Notes: generated by a model not told the origin, from the letters alone. Shown: positions 24,060-36,158, numbered from the stretch's first letter. The stretch is DNA of 64,000 nt from Spiroplasma endosymbiont of Lasioglossum villosulum (GCF_964020195.1 NZ_OZ026539.1:438299-502298), one strand, 5' to 3'. Numbers and translations are program-made.

Positions 24060-24371
24060 ATGGTTAAAGTTACTTATAATTACCAAAATAGTAACATTGT
24101 AGAAGTTATAATTATTGGTCATGCTAATTTTTCAAAAATTGGAAATGATATTGTTTGTGCAGGGATTTCAGCCATTGTTATTGGTACATTAAATGCACTT
24201 CATGAACTTGATAATAATCAAGTTCAAGTAATTAATAATACTGCTGGATTAGTTAAACTTAAAGTTGCTAGTTTCACTAATAATAGTCAAATCATTTTAA
24301 AAACAATGCTTTGACAATTAAAAACTATTAAAGAACAATATCCAAAATATATTAACATAAAGGAGGTGTAA
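24060..24371 (+). CDS. prp: Ribosomal-processing cysteine protease Prp
   Basis: 103 residues with one TGA Trp codon near the end. It shows the Prp catalytic signature: His in [12 protein letters not shown] and Cys in [11 protein letters not shown]. Prp removes the N-terminal peptide of L27 in Firmicutes and relatives. It sits between rplU and rpmA, its standard place. Its last codons contain the ribosome site of rpmA (AAGGAGGTG). Confidence 0.93.
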
Positions 24372-24373
24372 TT

Positions 24374-24661
24374 ATGTTTTATAAATTAAATTTACAATTA
24401 TTTGCTTCAAAAAAAGGAGTGGGTTCAACTCGTAATGGTCGTGATTCACATTCTAAACGTTTAGGTGCTAAAATTGGTGATGGACAAAGTTTAAAAGAGG
24501 GAACAATTATTTATCGTCAACGTGGAACTAAAATTCACCCTGGTGAAAATGTAGGACGTGGTGGTGATGATACCTTATTTGCTTTAAAATCAGGAATTGT
24601 TAAGTATACTATTTTTAAAAAAAATAAAACACGAGTTTCAGTTATACTTGATAAAAAGTAA
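24374..24661 (+). CDS. rpmA: 50S ribosomal protein L27
   Basis: 95 residues. The N-terminal leader [15 protein letters not shown] contains the LQLFA site cut by Prp, exposing the mature N-terminus that reaches the peptidyl transferase centre. The L27 core follows ([36 protein letters not shown]). It starts two bases after the prp stop codon. Confidence 0.97.
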   Translation: MFYKLNLQLFASKKGVGSTRNGRDSHSKRLGAKIGDGQSLKEGTIIYRQRGTKIHPGENVGRGGDDTLFALKSGIVKYTIFKKNKTRVSVILDKK

Positions 24662-24679
24662 AAATAAATTTTTAATAAT

Positions 24680-24724
24680 AAAAACCTATTTTCAATGCTA
24701 TCATATTTTGAAGATAGGTTTTGT
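24680..24724 (+). terminator. Terminator after rpmA
   Basis: AAAACCTATTTTCAA pairs with TTGAAGATAGGTTTT, followed by T-rich sequence. Confidence 0.75.
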
Positions 24725-24763
24725 TTGTTTATTTTATGTTTAATGATATGATAGGAGAAAATA

Positions 24764-25936
24764 ATGAAACATATTACTTTAATAATTACTGGTAGTATTG
24801 CAGCAAACAAAGCCTTAATTTTATTAAAACAATTAAAAAAAGAATTTTTAGTTGATATTATTTGTACTAAAAGTTCTTTACATTTTCTAGAAGATAAAAC
24901 ATTTTCTTATTATTCTGAAATGTTTGAACAAGAATCATATGTTAAAGGAGATTTAATTACTCATACTAATTTAGCGATTAAAACAAATTTAATTGTTGTT
25001 TATCCTGCTACTATGAGTTTTATTAGTAAAGCAAATTTAGCAATTGCTGATAGTTTAGCATTATCAGTATTTTTAGCTTCTAAAGCAGAAAAGATATTAT
25101 TTCCAGCAATGAATCATAATATGTATCACAATCAAAGTTTTCAAAAAAATTTATTAGAATTATCTAATTTTGAAAATATTACTATTATTCCTCCAGATTC
25201 AGGAATATTAGCCTGTAAGATGATTGGTGATGGACGGGTTAAAAGTCCAGATAATGCATTAGCAAAAATTAAAGATTTTTTTAAAAAAAATATTGATTTA
25301 TCTGATAAAAAAATTTTAATTAATATTGGTCGCACTAGAACTTATATTGATCCAATTCGTTATATTACTAATAATTCTTCAGGAAAAATGGGTAAAGCAT
25401 TAGTAGATGCTTTTCTTAAAACTAACGCTAAAGTAGTATTAGTTGCAGGTGATTGTGATTTTGAAATTAAATCGCAAAAAAACCTAACTATTATTAAAGC
25501 GAATACTAATGAAAAAATGTTCTTAGCAATGAAAGAAAACTTTGATAATGCTGATATTGTAATATGTGCTGCTGCTTTAAATGATTATAAAGTAAGTAAA
25601 TATATTCCTAATAAAATAATTAAAAATAAAAATGAAAATTTATCTTTATCACTGATTGCTAATATTGATGTATTGGCATTTTTAGGTAAGCAGAAAGCAC
25701 AACAAGTTTTAATTGGTTTTGCTGCTCAAGAAGTTAATGATAAAAATCTTGGTATCGAAAAAATGAAAATTAAAAATTGCGATGGTATTTGTATTAATAA
25801 TATTAGTGTTATGGGTAAAAATGAAACAGAAATTAATTTTTATTTTAAAAATAATAATTATAATTTGATTGGTTCAAAAGTGGAAGTTGCTAAACAGATA
25901 GTTGATATTATAAGTAAAAATATTTTAAATTATTAA
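24764..25936 (+). CDS. coaBC: Bifunctional phosphopantothenoylcysteine decarboxylase/synthase CoaBC
   Basis: 390 residues; start ATG 24764 after AGGAG. The CoaC half (residues ~1-180) shows the FMN-binding YPATMSFISKANLAIADSL, PAMNHNMY and the active-site Cys loop ILACKMIGDGR. The CoaB half shows IGRTRTYIDPIRYITNNSSG and the substrate loop NDYKVSKYIPNKI. It makes 4'-phosphopantetheine from phosphopantothenate, CTP and cysteine for coenzyme A. It appears to be a single-gene unit. Confidence 0.93.
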   Translation: MKHITLIITGSIAANKALILLKQLKKEFLVDIICTKSSLHFLEDKTFSYYSEMFEQESYVKGDLITHTNLAIKTNLIVVYPATMSFISKANLAIADSLALSVFLASKAEKILFPAMNHNMYHNQSFQKNLLELSNFENITIIPPDSGILACKMIGDGRVKSPDNALAKIKDFFKKNIDLSDKKILINIGRTRTYIDPIRYITNNSSGKMGKALVDAFLKTNAKVVLVAGDCDFEIKSQKNLTIIKANTNEKMFLAMKENFDNADIVICAAALNDYKVSKYIPNKIIKNKNENLSLSLIANIDVLAFLGKQKAQQVLIGFAAQEVNDKNLGIEKMKIKNCDGICINNISVMGKNETEINFYFKNNNYNLIGSKVEVAKQIVDIISKNILNY

Positions 25937-26019
25937 TATAATAAAAATAGAATTTATTGCTTTAATATTTTTCCCTAACAATAGATTATTTTAAAAAAAT
26001 TTTATTTATATAGTGAACT

Positions 26020-26085
26020 CTATTATAAAAAATAAGCAATATATATTTAAAATTAAAATATCATATTGCTTATTTTTTATAATAG
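26020..26085. terminator. Long perfect hairpin, bidirectional terminator
   Basis: A perfect 23-bp inverted repeat (26020-26042 and 26063-26085) around a 20-base loop, with T-runs on both sides, between the convergent coaBC and coiled-coil genes. Confidence 0.8.
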
Positions 26086-26152
26086 AATTTGAGTATGTAA
26101 TTAATTTGTATCAATAAATATATAAGAAAACGTTATATATTTAAGTATATTT

Positions 26153-27033
26153 TTAATTTAAAGGTATACATTCAAGTACAAAGTTTCTAATTTTTTTATT
26201 AATATCATTAGTGTTTTTTAATTCTTTTTCTAGTTTTTCTACAGTGTTTTTACAATCTTGTATTATTTTTTTTAGTTCTTCAATGTTTTCTTTTGAATAT
26301 TTTAATTGTTTTTTTAATTTTTCTTTATGATATTGAGATTGTTTTAGTTCTTTTTCTAATTTTTGGTTATTATTTATATAATCTTTTAATTCTTTTTCTA
26401 ATTGTGTTTTATTTTCTGTATTTTCTTGTATTATTTTTTTGTAAATATCTAATATTTTTTTCTGCTTCTTTTAATTGTTGTTCTAATTTTTCTTTAATAC
26501 CTTTAGTTTCTTTTAATTCTTCTTCTAGTTTTTCTTTATTATCCATGTAATCTTGGATTATTTCTTGTAAATGTTCAATACTTTCTGTTGCTTCTTTTAA
26601 GTTTGTTTCTAATTTTGTATTTTTATCTTGAGTTGCTTTTAGTTCTTCTTCTAAATTTTGATTATTATCCTTATAATCTTTAAGTTCTGTTTCTAGTTTT
26701 TCTTTACTGTCTTGAAATTGTTTTAATTGTGTTTCTAATTCTTTTTTATTGTTTTTTGAATCATTTAATTCTATTTCTAATTTTGTATTTTTATCTTGAA
26801 TTTTTTTTAATTCTTCTTTTAGTTCTTTAACTTTATATTCAAAATTTTTGTTTTCTTTTACTGATTTTGTATAAAGATTGCTTATTTCGTCTAATTTATT
26901 ACATGTTTCTTGTAATTTTTTATTTAATTTCTCAATTTTTTTATCACATTTATTGCTAGTGGTAATACCTCATCAACTATCAACATCAGATTTTTTTACT
27001 ATATTTTTATATTTATCATTTATCTTTTTTAAA
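26153..27033 (-). pseudogene. Coiled-coil protein, broken
   Basis: Read on the minus strand this is a ~290-residue Lys/Glu/Gln-rich coiled coil with repeating units (for example KLETNLKEATESIEHLQEII). The N-terminus matches the protein at 42409-43322 (KIEKLNKKLQET…EISNLYTKS against …EISDLYAKS). No normal start exists in the main frame; the ATG expected from the relative lies in another frame (near 27025). A second shift occurs at an A7 run near 26447, where six As would keep the frame. The C-terminal part ends at TAA 26153. It has no propeller domain like its relative. Most likely a decaying paralogue. Confidence 0.6.
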
Positions 27034-27100
27034 GTACCCCTTTTTAAATATAAATATTTATTTTTAATTAAATTTTCATTTATTTTTTTAAATTACTTTA

Positions 27101-27147
27101 AATAAATCTCAAATAAAGTTTATATGTGAAAAAAACAATATACAATA
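27101..27147 (-). promoter_or_regulatory. Shared upstream element, copy 1
   Basis: AAATCTCAAATAAAGTTTAT followed by ATGTGAAAAAAACAATATACAATA. Nearly the same sequence is at 43665-43711 and 47153-47199, each upstream of a minus-strand gene. On the minus strand it reads TTGTAT-N17-TAAACT, a possible promoter. The rest of 27034-27351 is AT-rich with no gene seen. Confidence 0.6.
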
Positions 27148-27351
27148 TATTTTTTCAAAGATAAAACTAAATAAAAAAACTATTTATTTGATTTTAAGCA
27201 AATTAATAAAAACACCTATAAGTTTTATTTTTCATATAATTTTTCATAAAGCAAAAATGGTTTACAAAAAATATTAACTAGATATAGTAAATTATTATTT
27301 TTTTAACAATAATATCTGTATACTAAAATTATATGAAAAATAAAATAGTAT

Positions 27352-27380
27352 TTTACACAAAAATGTTAAAACTATATAAT
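27352..27380 (+). promoter_or_regulatory. Promoter of obgE
   Basis: TTTACA (27352-27357), 17 bases, TATAAT (27375-27380), 35 bases before the obgE start. Confidence 0.75.
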
Positions 27381-27414
27381 AAGAGTTTTTATTAATATAA
27401 AAAAGGAGTAAGAA

Positions 27415-28701
27415 ATGCGTTTTATAGATGTAACAAAATTAAAAGTTACTGCCGGCAAAGGCGGTGATGGTGTTGTTGCTTTTCGTCGTGAACTTTATGT
27501 AGCCAAAGGTGGTCCATCTGGTGGAGATGGAGGAAGAGGCGGTAATATTATCTTTATTGGTGATTCAGGCATGAATACTCTATTAGACTTACGTAAAAAT
27601 AAAGAGATAACTGCTGAAGATGGTAAAAATGGTGCACCCAAAAATATGCATGGACGTAAAGGAACCAATACTTATGTAAAAGTTCCATTGGGTACTATTA
27701 TTAGAGATAACAAAACTCAAAATATTCTTGGTGATATTATTAAAGATAAACAAGAAATAATAATTGCTGCCGGTGGTCTTGGTGGACGAGGAAATGCTCG
27801 TTTTGCTTCGGCAATAAATCGAGTACCTAAAATATGTGAAAAAGGAATGCCTGGACAACATTTTGAAATAATTTGTGAGTTGAAATTATTGGCTAATGCC
27901 GGATTAGTTGGGTTGCCTAACGCCGGTAAATCAACATTATTAGGAGCTATTTCTGCTTCAACTCCAGCAGTTGCTGATTATCCTTTTACTACTCTTAATC
28001 CGCATTTAGGTGTTGTTAGAGTTGATAAAAATAATAATTTTGTTATGACGGATTTGCCTGGATTAATAGCGGGAGCTAGTTTAGGAAAAGGATTAGGTTT
28101 ACAATTTTTGCGTCATATTGAACGTTGTCAAGTTTTAGTACATATGATTGATATTAGTGATAAGACTCAAGATCATTTTTTAAATTATCAATTAATTATG
28201 AGTGAATTAGAAAGTTATAATAAAGATTTGACAAAAAAACCTCATTTAATTGTTGCAAATAAAATTGATTTACCAGATGCACAAACTAATTTAGAGAAAT
28301 TAAAAGAACAAATTAAATTACCAATAATTGCAATTTCTGCTATGAAACATATTAGTTTGGATATATTAATTAAAGATATTGCTAAAGCTGTTGAAAAAGA
28401 ACAACTGCATCAAGTTAATAATGATGAAAATAATGAAGAACATATTCTTTATGAATATATTAATAAAGAAGAAGTTCCACAAGTTTTTATTACTAAAATT
28501 GCAAGTAATCAATGAACTATTTCTGGTAAAACCGTTGAAGTAATATATCAAAAAAATCCTTTAAATAATTATCATAATATTTTATTATTTAAAATTAAAT
28601 TACAAGATTTAGGAATTTATGATGAATTAAGAAAGCAAGGAATAAAAAAAGGTGATCATGTTAAGATTTTTAATTATGATATGATTTGAGAAGAAGAATA
28701 A
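27415..28701 (+). CDS. obgE: GTPase ObgE/CgtA
   Basis: 428 residues; two TGA Trp codons extend it past the apparent stop at 28515. The Gly-rich Obg fold (residues ~1-158, e.g. GGPSGGDGGRGGNIIF) is followed by the G domain with P-loop GLPNAGKSTLL, switch DYPFTTLNPHLGVV, DLPGLI and NKID. A C-terminal OCT domain ends the protein. Obg is an essential GTPase in ribosome assembly and the stringent response. The start ATG 27415 follows AAAGGAG. Confidence 0.96.
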
Positions 28702-28724
28702 AAAAGGGCAAAGGAAAATAGGAA

Positions 28725-29816
28725 ATGGAAATAGTAATTAATTTATTGGTAGTTATTTTAATTATTAGTAGTATTGGTGGCTTAATAATTTATATGCAAA
28801 TTAAAAAAAGTCAGAATGTTACTAGTGACCCAATTGCACAAGACTTTTTAAAAATGCAAGTAGAAACTTTAAAAGAACAATTAAATGATTTTAAAACATC
28901 ATGAAATGGTTCAGATCGTGATAAAACCGAAAAATTAATTAATTTAATGAGTAATATTGATAATTTTCAAAAAAATTTAGATAAAAAAGAAGATGATTAT
29001 AAACGCAATGCTGATGTCATTCAAAGACAAGTAGTAGATGTTATTAAAGATTTAGCAAAGTTACAAGAATCATCAACTGTTTTAGGAAAAATTAATGATA
29101 ATATTCAAAGTTTACAAGAAGTTTTTATTAATACTAAAAAACGTGGTAATGTTGGTGAATTTGTTTTAGAAAAAATTTTGACTAATATGTTGGGTTCAAA
29201 TCAAAAATTATGAGAACGACAATATAAAACAATTGATGGCAAAGTTGTTGATGCCTATGTAAAAACAGATTCTGAAAAAGAAGGAATTGCTATTGATTCA
29301 AAGTTTTCAATTGATAACTATCAAAGGTATTTAGTAAGTGAAGATATTAAAGTTAAAGAAAATTATTTAAAAGATTTTCGTAATGATATTCGTAAACGAA
29401 TTGATGAAGTTGGAAAATATATTAATATTAAAAATAAGATTTCTAGCGCAGTAATGTTTATTCCTTCTGAAGAAATATTTGCTTTTATTTACGCACAATT
29501 TGCTGATGATATTGTTGAATATGCTTTTAAGAAACGTGTTTGAATTACCTCTCCTACTACTTTATCTGCTGTTTTATTTACAGTTGATAAAAATCGTAAA
29601 GACATTGATTTCAATAAAAATTTAGAAAAAATGGCAAAAAAATTACGTTTATTCAAAGATGATTTTGATCGTTGGGTTGATAGATGAGAAAAAGTTAAGT
29701 CTGGTTTTGATACAACTAATAAAGCCATTGAAACTTTAGATAAAACCCATAATAAAATTGCTGGACATTATAACAATATTTTTGAAATGTCTGAAGAAAT
29801 AAAAGAGAGTGAATAA
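28725..29816 (+). CDS. rmuC: DNA recombination protein RmuC
   Basis: 363 residues with several TGA Trp codons. A single N-terminal membrane helix (INLLVVILIISSIGGLIIYM) is followed by a coiled coil, then the RmuC core with KKRGNVGEFVLEKILTNML, AIDSKFSIDNYQRY and the conserved VMFIPSEEIFAFIYAQ. RmuC restrains recombination between inverted repeats; the fold is nuclease-like. It lies 23 bases after obgE and 2 before nadE, so it is in the same operon. Confidence 0.9.
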
Positions 29817-29818
29817 TT

Positions 29819-30565
29819 ATGAATTTAGAACAATATTTAGATGAAATTATTAAATTTTTACAAAGTGAAGTAAAAAAAGCAAATGCCAAAGGTTTAATTG
29901 TTGGTTTAAGTGGTGGTGTTGACTCAGCAGTAGTAGCATTATTGATTAAAAAAGCTTTTCCTAATGATCATTTAGCATTAATTATGCCTTGTTTTTCACC
30001 AGATATTGATTTAGAATATGCAAATAATTTAGTTAATATTCATAAATTAAATGCCAAAGTAGTTAATTTAAATAATGTTTTTTTAAGTTTTAAAAAAACA
30101 TTAGAAACTGAAATTAATATAGAAAAATCAAAATTAATTTTAGGAAATTTAAAAGCTAGATTAAGAATGAATACTCTTTATGCATATGCACAAAATCATA
30201 ATTATTTAGTTGTAGGAACAGATAATAGTGACGAATGACACATTGGTTATTTTACTAAATATGGTGATGGTGGTGTTGATTTATTACCAATTATTCATTT
30301 GTTAAAAAAAGATGTTTTTGCTGCAGCAAAGATATTAAAAGTTAATGAAGAGATCATTATTCGTAAGCCAACTGCTGGTTTATGAGATGGACAAACCGAT
30401 GAAATGGAAATGCAATTTAAGTATGAACAATTAGATCAATATTTACTAGGAAATAAATCATTAATACCATCATCAGTAATTAATAAAATTGAATTTATGC
30501 ATCAGAATAGTGCACACAAAAGAATACCTGTATCGCAAGCTCCAAAATGAACAAGAAAAAAATAA
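29819..30565 (+). CDS. nadE: NH3-dependent NAD+ synthetase
   Basis: 248 residues with TGA Trp codons in the second half. The ATP pyrophosphatase loop is [13 protein letters not shown]; further conserved parts are [35 protein letters not shown] and KPTAGLWDGQTDE. There is no glutaminase domain, so it uses ammonia. The final step makes NAD from deamido-NAD. It starts two bases after rmuC. Confidence 0.95.
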
Positions 30566-30577
30566 AGGAATGAGAAT

Positions 30578-31300
30578 ATGGCTGGACATTCACAATATGA
30601 AAATATTAAACATCGTAAAGATGCCCAAGATAACAAACGTGGTAAAATTTTTCAAAAATTATCAAGAGAAATTTATGTTGCTGTTAAATTAGGTGGTGCA
30701 AATGTTGAAAATAATCCACGATTAAAATTAATGTTAGAAAAAGCACGACGTATAAATATGCCAAAGGATAATATTAATCGTGCTATTAATAAAGCTAGTA
30801 ATAAAAATGAAATAACTAATTATGAAGCAGTCACTTATGAAGGATATGGACCAAGTAATATTGCCATAATTATTCATTGTTTAACTGATAATAAAAATCG
30901 AACTGCAAGTAATATTCGAAGTTATTTTAATAAATTGGGTGGTCATTTAGCTGCTACTAATTCTGTTCAATATTTATTTCAAACAACGGGGGTAATTCAA
31001 TTTTCAAGTTTATTATCAGTTGAAGAAATATTGGAGTTAATAATTGATTTTGAAATTTTTAATATTGAAAAAAATGAAGATATTATTGATATTGAAGTTA
31101 ATCCTAAACAGTTAAATGCTGTAACTAATTTATTAGAAAAAAATAATATTAATGATTTTATTAGTAATGAAATTGTTAATATTCCCCATGAATTGATTAC
31201 CATTACTGATCAACAACAAATTAAATTAATTGATATATTGTTAGAAACAATTGAAAATGATGATGATGTGCTTTCAATTGAACATAATTTTAAAAAATAA
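30578..31300 (+). CDS. YebC/PmpR family protein
   Basis: 240 residues, start ATG 30578. The conserved start AGHSQYENIKHRKDAQDNKR matches YebC/TACO1 (usually AGHSKW.NI..RK..QD), as does YEGYGPSNIAIIIHCLTDN. These proteins act as regulators or help ribosomes translate proline stretches. It starts 13 bases after nadE and is probably the last gene of the obgE-rmuC-nadE operon. Confidence 0.93.
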   Translation: MAGHSQYENIKHRKDAQDNKRGKIFQKLSREIYVAVKLGGANVENNPRLKLMLEKARRINMPKDNINRAINKASNKNEITNYEAVTYEGYGPSNIAIIIHCLTDNKNRTASNIRSYFNKLGGHLAATNSVQYLFQTTGVIQFSSLLSVEEILELIIDFEIFNIEKNEDIIDIEVNPKQLNAVTNLLEKNNINDFISNEIVNIPHELITITDQQQIKLIDILLETIENDDDVLSIEHNFKK

Positions 31301-31360
31301 AAAGGTTTATTTTTCTTTTTCATCTAATTAATAGTAAGAATAGAAAAGGAGGAATAAGTT

Positions 31361-31929
31361 ATGGATGAATATTTTTAGGTATTATTAAAGAATTTTATGA
31401 AAATAAAATTATTTTTGAATGTAATGATCATGGATATATTATTGAAGGTGTTAATTTACAAACATTACCATTAAATATTAAAATGAAAATTTATGTTTAT
31501 TTTCATCAAAAACCAACTTATGAACAATTTTTTGGGTTTGTATCAAAACCAATAAAAACCTTTTTTATTCACTTACTTAATATTAGTAATATTGGACCAA
31601 AAACTGCTTTAAGATTATTAAATCAACTATCACTTGATAGTATTAAGTTGGCTATAAGCAAACAAGATTATAAGATATTGCAACAGTGTAAAGGTATAAC
31701 TCATAAAATTGCTAATAATATTATTAATTATTTTAGTAATCATATTAAAGTAATAAGTAATTTAACAACTAGTCAAAATGAAAAATCAGATTTAGTATTT
31801 GATACATTATTAAAATTAGGTTTTAGTTCAATAGTAATTAATAATTTTTTATTAAGAAATATTAATTGAGATTTGGAAGTTGAAGAAATTATTGCATTAG
31901 CTATTAAGGAAATAAAATATGGGTATTAG
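31361..31929 (+). pseudogene. ruvA: Holliday junction helicase subunit RuvA, frameshifted near its start
   Basis: ATG 31361 has an excellent ribosome site (AAGGAGG) but meets TAG after five codons. One more T in the T5 run (31371-31375) would give MDEYFLGIIKEFYENKIIF… and continue for about 190 residues to TAG 31927. The HhH motif region IGPKTALRLLNQL supports RuvA, as does the overlap with ruvB. No good start exists in the main frame after the break. It may be a real mutation, a sequencing error or programmed slippage. It is the only clearly broken housekeeping gene in the window. Confidence 0.75.
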
Positions 31930-32863
31930 TAGTTTTAATAATTTTGTTGGACAAAATAATGTTATTGAACGTATTCTAATTTTAATCAAAGGTAGTAAAA
32001 TTCAAAATATTGCTTTAAGTCATATTTTATTGATTGGTCCTCCTGGTATTGGAAAAACAACTATTGCACGATTAATAGCAGAAGAATTGCAAGTAAATTT
32101 TCATAGTTTAGAAGGAACAAGCATTAATAAAACTAGTGATATTATTAGTATTTTAGCAAATATCAAACAATCTGATATAGTTTTTATTGATGAAATTCAT
32201 GTTGTTAACTATGAAATATTAGAAGTATTATATTCTGCATTAGAAGGTAATTTTATTAATATTATGATTGGTAAAGATTATAATAATAAAATTGTTAAAA
32301 TTAATTTATCCTCTTTTACATTTATTGGTGCTACTAATAAAGTAGGAATCTTAACTAAAGCGTTGATAAGTCGTATTCCTAATATTTTACAATTATCTGA
32401 TTATAATTATCAGGATATTAAAAGTATTATTTCACAAGTTTTTTTAAGTTTAAATTGAAAATTAGAAAATAATATAATAAATATTATTGCTAATCATTGT
32501 CGTAATATTCCGCGACTCATTATTAACATCATTAAACAATTGTATAATTATTGTGTTGTTATGAATGTAGATTTAAATGAAACTAATATTTTGCAAATTT
32601 TATTTTTTTTGCAAATTTATCCTTTAGGTTTAAATAGTTTACAATTGGCATATTTAGCATTGTTTAATAATGTAAATTTAGATAAAAGTTTGAGTATTGA
32701 AATTATTTGTCAACTTTTGAATGAAGAAAGAAAAAATCTTGAAATTCATTATGAACCTTGACTTATTCATTGTGGTTTAATTACTAAGACAACTAAGGGT
32801 CGTAAAATAACAATTATTGGTAAAGAGTATATTAATAATAATATAATTTTATTTAGAAAATAA
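31919..32863 (+). CDS. ruvB: Holliday junction ATP-dependent helicase RuvB (divergent)
   Basis: 314 residues, start ATG 31919 overlapping the ruvA end. The AAA+ core has SFNNFVGQNNVIERI, Walker A GPPGIGKTTIA, Walker B DIVFIDEIH and sensor GATNKVGILTKALISRIP. The usual TTRAG is changed to TNKVG, but an arginine remains in the LISRIP segment. The C-terminal winged helix has NPRLI-like IPRLII and a Gly/Leu region. RuvB drives branch migration with RuvA. Confidence 0.9.
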
Positions 32864-32984
32864 TTATTTTTGATATTATTGTAAAACAATTGTTATTTAT
32901 AACGAATGTTGGTATTCTTATATAGTGCTTAAATAATATACAATCTATGTTTATACAAATAAAATGATTTAGGAGTGAAGAAAT

Positions 32985-35900
32985 ATGAACACTTCTTCTA
33001 GGACAAGAAAAACTAAAAATCTTGGATTTTTTTTAAGGATTTTTAGTTTAATAATTATTGTTTCTGCAATAATAATTTCAGTAGTGTTTAGTGCTAAATA
33101 TGTTGAAAATAATAGTAAATTAAGTATTGAGTTTGCTGGTGGTTATCAAACACAAGTTCAATATGAGGCTAAAGGTAAACAAAAAGATGTTATTAATTTA
33201 TTAAAAGACAGAGTTGACCCTTTAGGTACTAGTAACGTTTATATTGAAAGCATTACTAGCAATAATAATAATAAGTATAATTTAGCGTTGAGTAAAGATG
33301 CGGGAGTTGATATTTCTACTTTTGTTCACAGTGTATCACGACGTGGTTATTCTTATATTGTTGATAAAGATGGTAATGACTTATTAGCAACTGAAAAGAA
33401 AGATGACAAAGCTACTACTTGAACAAAAAGAGATAAAAGATTATTAACTAGTGATGTTTTTTCTGCTATTAAAGCTGTTAATAATTCTGTTACTCATCGC
33501 CCAGAACTTGTTTTTGATGTTAAAAATGATTCAGTTTTAAAAGAACTTACTTCTGCCAAAGAAAATACATTTTATATTTATTCAGATATTGGTCAGTTAT
33601 TAGATTATATTCGAAGTAGTATGGAGGGTATTCGCTCCCTTGCTTTTATAATTGATAATCTTAAAAATGATACTGATGGTAAGATTAAAGCATCATTAAC
33701 ATCATTATTAGATAATAATACACCAGGTCTTGGTAAAGGTACTGATATTTTAGCTAGAGCTAAAGCACAAGACCCTACTTTAGCACGACTATTAAATCCT
33801 AATCAAAATGGTCAATTTGGTATTAATTGAATTTATTCTGATAATTTAGGTTCAGTTCATAGTCTTTCTGTTGATACTAATGATGAAAAAAATACATATG
33901 ATCCTGCTAATCGCTTTGATCCTTTTGCTTCCCCTATTGTTGGTTCACCTATGAATGCATGATTGCCTTATATTAAAGATTTATTACGTTTACCAGATGT
34001 TTCAGATATTTTACATGAAGATGTTATTGATTATCGTTATATTCCATATTGAGTTGGTGAAGTTAAAGTAACTAACAATAGTATTTCAATTAATTCAGAT
34101 ACTTTTAATCTTGAAACAGTTGAACAAATGAAAAGTGTTTTAACATCAGGATTGTCAAAAAATAATTTTACTATGTTATCTTATGCTAATGTTAGTCCAA
34201 CGCTAGGTGCAACATCTTTAAAAATTGCAGTTGTTATTATTATATTAGTTACCTTTGTTCTTATGACTATTGTTCTGTTTTATTATCGTATGTTAGGAGT
34301 TATTGTTCTAATTATAATATCATTATTTTTATTATTTACTATTGTTAGTTTTGTTTTCATTAATGGCATAATTGCTCCTGAAAGCGTAATTGCTTTAATT
34401 ATTGGTTTTGCACTATTATTAGATACGATTATTAATTTGTTGGAACGTTTTAAAAATGAATATATGCAAGGTAAAACTTTGATTAGTGCTTTTAAATCAG
34501 CAAATAAGAAAACATTATCTTCTTCATTAGATTGTAGTGCTATTATTTTAATTGTTAATTTAACTATTTTCTGATTTGGAACTCGTGCTATCAAAGGTTT
34601 TATTATTATGACTTCTATTGCTACTTTTGGTGTAATTATTTTTGGAATTATCTTATTAAGATTAATGTTATGAACATTATTACGAAATAACTGGTTAGAA
34701 AATAAACCTCAACTTTTAGGAACTAATAATATTAGTAGAAAAAGCACTATAGTTTTAAATAATTCAATAGATACAAATAATATTAAAAGTAGTGATAAAA
34801 AAATAAAAAAACAATTAATTTCAGAAAAATGTCAGCTTAAAATTAGTTATAAAAATAAAGTTAAAGAATTAATTAAAAAATTTAAAGTTGATAAGCAGCA
34901 ATTAAAAAAAGAACATAGTAAATCAAGATCAGTTTATAAGTCAAAAGTAAAAGATTTAAAATTAAATCTTTCACAAGAAATTAATAAATTGAAACAAGAA
35001 TTAATTAATGCATTAAAACCGTTAAAAATTCAAATAGTTAAAGCAAAAGACAAAAAAATATTAGTTAATTTTAAAAATGTTTTTTCAAAACTTAAAATAA
35101 GTAACTGAAATTATTTTCATAAATTAACAAAATGAATTCTTTCAGGTTCTGCTGTTATTGTTCTTGCTTCAGGTATTACTTATGGTGTAATTGGTTCTAA
35201 TTTTGGTTCTGGTTTTGATCAACGAACTGATTTTGTTGGAATGGGTACAATTACTCAAGATCCAAGTGATCCTAGTTACAATATTATTAAAGAAGCAGAA
35301 TTAGCAAAAGATTTTATTAATAAAGAAATTCAAAATAATAGTCAATTTAGTAAATATTTTAAAAATATTAATTTTTCCTTAATTGCTGGTGGTGAAGGAA
35401 AACCATATCAGTTTAAGATTATTGTTCAAACAACAGTAAATTCTCAAAGTATGCAGCAAAGGTTTAAGAATTTTTTAGGAAAGATTACTAGAAATTGAAA
35501 ACAAGAATCTATTTTACAATGAGGAGAAATTGATCTAGTTGTTGCTAAGTCAGGTGTAGATTTATTAGTTAATATGATTATTTCAATTGCTTTATCTTTT
35601 ATTGTTATTTTAATTTATATTATTATTAGATTTCAATTGACTTATGTTATTCCTTTAATTTTAGCTATTATTTTTAGTTTACTAATGACACTTGCTATTA
35701 TTAGTATTTTCCAAATTGTAATTTCTACTTCAATTGTTGGAATATTATTGGGAGTAATGATTTTAACAATAATTAGTATTATGTCAATTTTTGATAATAT
35801 TCGTGAAATTAAGATTAATAATAATCAAACACAAGTTATTAGCACAGAAGAAATAATTCAAATTTCAAATAAAAGTGTTCAAAAGGCTTTACCAAGAACA

Positions 35901-36149
35901 TTAGTTATTAATGCTGTAGTATTAATAACATCAGTAATTGTTATGTTTATTATTCCTAGTTTCTGAATAGTTAGTTTATCATTATTAATAGGTTGTATAG
36001 TAAGTTTAGTATCATCTTACTTTATTGCTCCTTTTATTTGAACTTATTTTGAGAAATGAAGAGTTTATAGATATAAAAAACGTATTAATAAAATTAAAAA
36101 ACATTTCATTGGTGCAGATGAATATGTTATTAAAGGTATTAATGAATAG
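32985..36149 (+). CDS. secDF: Protein translocase subunit SecDF (fused)
   Basis: One frame of 1054 residues with TGA as Trp. The SecD half has an N-terminal helix, a large extracytoplasmic domain and a six-helix bundle. The SecF half has its own helix after a Lys-rich insert (about residues 580-700), a short external domain, then further helices. Membrane segments include ILVTFVLMTIVLFYYRMLG and IISIALSFIVILIYIIIRF. SecDF uses the proton gradient to pull proteins out through SecYEG. The long basic insert between the halves is unusual. The start ATG 32985 follows AGGAG. Confidence 0.92.
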
Positions 36150-36158
36150 GTGGTTGCA

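Noticed and set aside
26200-26900. Repetitive AT-rich stretch as a possible satellite or CRISPR
   Set aside because: It translates on the minus strand into heptad-like coiled-coil repeats.
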